Positions 29,356 to 32,635 of a stretch of DNA of 32,635 bases are shown one piece after another. Both the position numbers and the translations under genes were made by a program. Below the pieces are notes generated by a model that made no database searches, was not told the DNA's origin, and saw nothing but the letters and a program-made list of their open reading frames with translations. Origin of the DNA: an uncultured Nitrospirota bacterium (GTDB taxonomy: Bacteria > Nitrospirota > Nitrospiria > Nitrospirales > UBA8639); the NCBI GenBank assembly GCA_937139405.1, contig CAKZPV010000051.1, positions 1-32,635 on the forward strand, written 5' to 3'. Position 1 is the first letter of the stretch. The number at the start of each line of letters is the position of its first letter.

Positions 29356-29385
29356 ATAGTTGGTTGTGAAAATTGTATAGTTGGT
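29356..29385 (+). promoter_or_regulatory. LytTR-type direct repeat operator
   Basis: ATAGTTGGT occurs twice (29356-29364 and 29377-29385) with exactly 12 bp between, a 21-bp period; the identity extends upstream to TTGTATAGTTGGT. LytTR domains bind 9-bp direct repeats of the form [TA][AC][CA]GTTN[AG][TG] with this spacing; each copy fits 8 of 9 positions. A third, inverted copy (ATAGTTAGT on the minus strand, 29448-29456) lies 46 nt before the regulator start, so autoregulation is the likely role. Confidence 0.7.
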
Positions 29386-29502
29386 ATTTTAAATTTAATA
29401 AAACGTCATTCTATTTATTTAAACAAACTTAATACACATAAAACTTGACTAACTATACAAATTACGAGTCACTACATTTAATATATTATTATATTTGAAA
29501 TT

Positions 29503-30237
29503 ATGATTAAAGCAGTAATAGTTGATGATGAGCCAAAAGCTATCCAGAGTTTATCTTGGGAGCTTACCAACTTTAGTAATGAGGTTGAAATACTTGAAAC
29601 ATTTTCAAATCCTGAAGATGCTATTGTGTATTTAAACTCAAATACTCCCGATTGTTTGTTTTTAGATATACAAATGCCAACTATGGATGGTTTTCAATTT
29701 CTAAAAAAACTATCAAATAAAGAATTTCCTGTTGTAATTACTACTGCTTATGACGAGTATGCGATAAAAGCTTTGAAACATGAAGCTATAGATTATTTAT
29801 TAAAACCTATAGATTCTGACGATTTACAAGACACTATTCAGAAAATTAAAAAATTTAATTCTAGACTTATTAATTCTTCTAAAATTGAAGATGTTCTTAT
29901 TAGTTTTAATGAGAAATACGATAAAAAGAAAATCACGATTAATACCGACGGAAAATTAATTTTCTTAGATGTTGATGATATTTTGTTTGTAGAATCTGAT
30001 GGCAATTATAGCACTATAATAATGAACGATTCTCAAAAAATAGTCATTACAAAAAAGCTAAAAGAAGTAAACGCTATATTGCCAGAGCATCATTTTTTTA
30101 GAATACACAACTCCTACATTGTTAACCTAAATAATATTAAAGAATTTATTAAAAATGAAGGTTATGTTATTATGAAATCTAACCATAAAATTCCAGTGGC
30201 TAGACAACGAAAATCAGATTTTTTAGAGAAGCTTTAA
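29503..30237 (+). CDS. LytTR-family response regulator
   Basis: This is a two-component transcription regulator of the LytT/AlgR type. Residues 1-120 form a receiver domain with acidic D8/D9, phospho-acceptor D55 in LFLDIQMPTMDGF, T80 or T81 and K101 in LLKPID. Residues about 137-244 form a LytTR DNA-binding domain (TINTDGKLIFLDVDDILFVE, the segment FFRIHNSYIVNLNNI and the C-terminal VARQRKSDFLEKL). The 244-residue length is typical of Bacteroidota members. The gene is very A+T-rich and lacks a Shine-Dalgarno, as usual in Bacteroidota. The partner kinase begins 2 nt downstream. The direct repeats upstream suggest autoregulation; other targets are unknown. Confidence 0.93.
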   Translation: MIKAVIVDDEPKAIQSLSWELTNFSNEVEILETFSNPEDAIVYLNSNTPDCLFLDIQMPTMDGFQFLKKLSNKEFPVVITTAYDEYAIKALKHEAIDYLLKPIDSDDLQDTIQKIKKFNSRLINSSKIEDVLISFNEKYDKKKITINTDGKLIFLDVDDILFVESDGNYSTIIMNDSQKIVITKKLKEVNAILPEHHFFRIHNSYIVNLNNIKEFIKNEGYVIMKSNHKIPVARQRKSDFLEKL

Positions 30238-30239
30238 TA

Positions 30240-32198
30240 ATGCGTAATAACAAACCCAAAAATATAAAACAGATTATAGGCTTCATTTTTTTGATGAATC
30301 TTTTTACATCTATAAACTTACAAGCTCAGAATAGTATTGAAACTGATTTTGAAGCTGATTTAAAAACGCTTTTAGAGTCTAAACCAACGCCTTACAAATC
30401 AATTCATGATTTATTTTCAAAATATAACAGAGATAGCTTAAAAATTAAACAATTTGTTGAGGCTTCTAAAATGGCATCATATATAGAAGGCGAAAGTTAC
30501 GCCTTAAATGCATTGGGTGTTTTGTATAGAAATATCTCATTGTATCAACAATCGATATCTACTCATAAAATTGCTGAAGCTCTAGCCCAAAAAGCTAAAA
30601 ATTTAGAACTTCAGGTTATCAACCTTAATAATATTGGTGTGGCTTACCGAAGAATAGATTTGGTAAAACCAGCTCTAGATTTTCACACCAAAGCTCTAGA
30701 GATTGCGCAATCTATTAAAAATCCTTCTGATGCTTTAAAATACAATATTGCAGTTTCTCATAATAGTATGGGAAATATTTATTTGATTTTAGAGCAATAT
30801 GATTTGGCTAATAAGCAATTTCAAGAATCTTTAATTATCGAAAAAGCTTCTGATAACAAACTAGGATTGGCTATTAATTATCAAAATATTGGTTATGCTT
30901 TTGAAGCTCAAAATGAGTTGGATGAAGCTCTGAAAAACTACAACTTGTCTTTAGATTACAACAATCAAATAGACTCAGATTTAGGTCGTGTTATTTGTTT
31001 TAATAGTATTGGACAAGTTTATATTAAACAAAAAAAGCTAGGTGAAGCCAAAACTATTATTGAACAAGCTTTAGAAAAAGCCTTAATTATTGGCGATCAA
31101 TACTACATAGCATTATCTTATATTAATTTAGGTTGGGTGAAAAAAGAATTAAGGCTTTTTAAAAATGCTGAAACCAATTTAAAACAAGGATTGCATGTTG
31201 CTAAATCTTTTAGTTTACAATCTTCAGTTGTTGATGCTAGCAAACATCTATCAGACCTTTATTCAATTAAAGGAAACCATAAACTAGCCTTACAGTATTA
31301 TAAATCTTCAATTGAAATCAAAAAAACGATTAATAACGATCGTAATTTACGCTATGTAAACGATGTTATTATTCAATACGAAAACGAAGCTAAAAACAAT
31401 CAAATTGAAGCTTTGGCTAATGAAAACGAACTTGTAAAATCTAAACTAGAGCTTAATGAAAAAATGCTCTGGGGTGCTTTTTTCGCTTTAATAATTATTA
31501 TTGCAATTATTATTGCGCTTTACAGAAACAGGCAGTTACAACAAGAAAAGCAGATTCTTACTTTAGAGCAAGACATGTTGAGAAGCCAGATGAATCCGCA
31601 CTTTATTTTCAACTCATTAAATTCAATAAAGCTTTATTTTATTAATAATGAAAAGGAAAATGCTGTTTATTATCTAAATAAATTCTCTAAACTCATCCGT
31701 AAAATTTTGGTAGCTTCTTCTGAAAAAGAAATCTCTCTTGAAGATGAATTAGATACCATGAAGCTATACATGAATATTGAAAACATAAGATTTTCAAACG
31801 AAATAGACTTTAAAATTAATGTTGACGATGCGATTAATACTGCAAATACAAAGGTTCCTTCTTTAATGTTGCAGCCTTTTTTAGAAAATGCTTTGTGGCA
31901 TGGTTTATCTTCAAAAAAAGAAAACGATAAGAAGATTACGCTTAATGTTTTTAAAACCTTAGATGATTTTGTAACCATCTCTATTGAAGATAATGGTATT
32001 GGTAGAGAACAGTCTCAAAAAATTAATAAAGACAAACTTTTAAAACGTAAATCTGTTGGTATTGCTATTACAAAAGCACGACTTGCAAACTTCTCTAAAA
32101 GCTTCACCAACGATTACAAAATTGATATTGAAGATTTATATGATGTAAATAGAATTGCCACTGGCACAAAAGTTATTGTTAATATACCAGTGGCTTAA
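30240..32198 (+). CDS. TPR sensor histidine kinase, LytS/YehU (His_kinase) type
   Basis: This is the sensor partner of the upstream LytTR regulator (652 aa). An N-terminal signal or anchor segment (IIGFIFLMNLFTSINLQAQ, about 12-30) precedes a periplasmic or exposed region of about six TPR repeats (85-370; for example NLNNIGVAYRR, SHNSMGNIYLI, NYQNIGYAFEA, CFNSIGQVYIK). One transmembrane helix (about 410-427) and a short coiled coil (430-450) follow. H454 in MNPHFIFNSLNSIK is the phospho-acceptor. The ATPase domain has N550 in LQPFLENALWHGL and DNGIG (584-588). This layout is common in Flavobacteriia. The TPRs probably sense a protein partner; the signal is unknown. Confidence 0.93.
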   Translation: MRNNKPKNIKQIIGFIFLMNLFTSINLQAQNSIETDFEADLKTLLESKPTPYKSIHDLFSKYNRDSLKIKQFVEASKMASYIEGESYALNALGVLYRNISLYQQSISTHKIAEALAQKAKNLELQVINLNNIGVAYRRIDLVKPALDFHTKALEIAQSIKNPSDALKYNIAVSHNSMGNIYLILEQYDLANKQFQESLIIEKASDNKLGLAINYQNIGYAFEAQNELDEALKNYNLSLDYNNQIDSDLGRVICFNSIGQVYIKQKKLGEAKTIIEQALEKALIIGDQYYIALSYINLGWVKKELRLFKNAETNLKQGLHVAKSFSLQSSVVDASKHLSDLYSIKGNHKLALQYYKSSIEIKKTINNDRNLRYVNDVIIQYENEAKNNQIEALANENELVKSKLELNEKMLWGAFFALIIIIAIIIALYRNRQLQQEKQILTLEQDMLRSQMNPHFIFNSLNSIKLYFINNEKENAVYYLNKFSKLIRKILVASSEKEISLEDELDTMKLYMNIENIRFSNEIDFKINVDDAINTANTKVPSLMLQPFLENALWHGLSSKKENDKKITLNVFKTLDDFVTISIEDNGIGREQSQKINKDKLLKRKSVGIAITKARLANFSKSFTNDYKIDIEDLYDVNRIATGTKVIVNIPVA

Positions 32199-32208
32199 TT
32201 TCTCTCAA

Positions 32209-32635
32209 TTATTTTATAACAATCTTTTTGTTTATTGATTTTCCTTCGCTACTAATTTTCAAAATATAGATTCCCGTTTTTATATTATTTAAATTAAGTG
32301 TGTTTGTGTTTTTAAAAACAGCTACACTATTTCCTAATATGGAATACACCTCAATCTTATCAATTTTAGCAGTTGAATTAATATTTACAATTCCGTTCGT
32401 TGGGTTTGGATAAATTGATACGCTGCTTTCGATGATCTCATCAACACCCAAAGCAGTTTGCATACATTCCGAACCACGAATTATTTGACCTCTAACTTCA
32501 CCATTTGCATTTGCAGCAGTGTGAACATTGACATACATTTCGTTGTTTCTAAATTTCAATTCTGCTGCTGTGTTCATCGGCACTGCATCATCTCCAGTTA
32601 AATATCCGTACGCACCATCAGTCGTTCCTGTTGAA
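32209..32635 (-). CDS. secreted CHRD-domain protein with T9SS type A sorting tail (N-terminus outside window)
   Basis: The frame is open to the right edge, so only the C-terminal 141 residues are seen. A CHRD-type end (STGTTDGAYGYLTGDDAV, LKFRNNEMYVNVHTAANANG, GEVRGQI) is followed by a linker and a type IX secretion sorting domain: SVSIYPNPTNGIVNI, KIEVYSILGN, NLNNIKTGIYILKI and a C-terminal KKIVIK. T9SS exports such proteins through the outer membrane, cuts off the tail and often anchors the product at the cell surface. This machinery is restricted to Bacteroidota and close relatives. The gene converges on the histidine kinase with 10 nt between; its function is unknown. Confidence 0.88.
   Translation of the reverse strand, partial: STGTTDGAYGYLTGDDAVPMNTAAELKFRNNEMYVNVHTAANANGEVRGQIIRGSECMQTALGVDEIIESSVSIYPNPTNGIVNINSTAKIDKIEVYSILGNSVAVFKNTNTLNLNNIKTGIYILKISSEGKSINKKIVIK

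Larger units (their letters stand above)
28834..29502. other. gene-free gap containing the compositional junction
   Basis: The first 200 nt still resemble the left-hand genome and include a GC-rich terminator at 28976-29000. From roughly 29,040 onward the DNA becomes strongly A+T-rich and continues so to the window end. Two A+T-flanked terminators (29128-29154, 29203-29226) and LytTR-type repeats follow. TATATTTG at 29490-29497 resembles the Bacteroidota -7 element TAnnTTTG, but it lies only 5 nt before the LytTR start and has no matching -33 TTTG, so I do not call it a promoter. No protein gene is supported here; any gene ended by the A+T-flanked terminators would be truncated at the junction. 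Confidence 0.7.

Noticed and set aside
28834-29502. A mobile element or phage attachment site at the compositional junction
   Set aside because: I found no integrase, transposase, tRNA, terminal inverted repeat or direct target duplication; a chimeric assembly explains it more simply.

Overview
The window has two parts that do not look like the same genome. Positions 1 to about 28,900 come from a diderm (LPS-making) bacterium of moderate G+C with dense same-strand operons and housekeeping genes. The Kdo and heptose genes, the PyrR-controlled pyrimidine operon and the ACT-fused malic enzyme suggest a Nitrospira-like member of Nitrospirota. That assignment is inference and no marker gene here proves it. 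Positions from about 29,040 to 32,635 are very A+T-rich, and the genes lack Shine-Dalgarno sequences. They encode a LytTR regulator, a TPR-LytS-type histidine kinase and a protein with a type IX secretion (T9SS) tail. T9SS is confined to Bacteroidota and close relatives, so this block is almost certainly flavobacterial.

Layout, left to right. (1) A minus-strand operon reads leftwards from a near-consensus promoter at 10.6 kb: lepA, lepB, rfaE1 (heptose-7-P kinase), kdsB, pyrG, kdsA, pgsA, plsY, htrA, then a PD-(D/E)XK nuclease-like gene and an interrupted partial frame at the window edge. It combines translation (EF4), signal peptide removal, LPS inner-core precursors, phospholipid synthesis and envelope proteolysis. 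PyrG makes the CTP that KdsB consumes. (2) bioA stands alone on the plus strand and meets opgD tail to tail, sharing the bases CTAG in both stop codons. (3) A second large minus-strand operon reads leftwards from 25.1 kb: pyrR, pyrB, pyrC, a DUF4149 membrane protein, carA, sppA, an M48 metalloprotease, carB, greA and a SAM hydrolase. Its leader holds a complete PyrR attenuator (PyrR-binding hairpin, antiterminator, terminator). (4) A tRNA CCA-adding/poly(A) polymerase family gene lies upstream. (5) About 0.9 kb without a convincing protein gene holds several possible RNA hairpins, followed by an ACT-domain malic enzyme on the plus strand. (6) A 0.67 kb gap contains the compositional break. (7) The Bacteroidota-type block has a LytTR regulator and histidine kinase pair, with direct repeats upstream that match the LytTR operator geometry, and a convergent partial CHRD/T9SS gene.

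Most of the window is conventional housekeeping. The points most worth a second look are the chimeric junction, the PyrR attenuator, the LytTR operator, the structured non-coding region at 26.6-26.9 kb, and the nuclease-like gene with an interrupted neighbour at the left edge. No tRNA, rRNA, CRISPR array or insertion sequence was seen.
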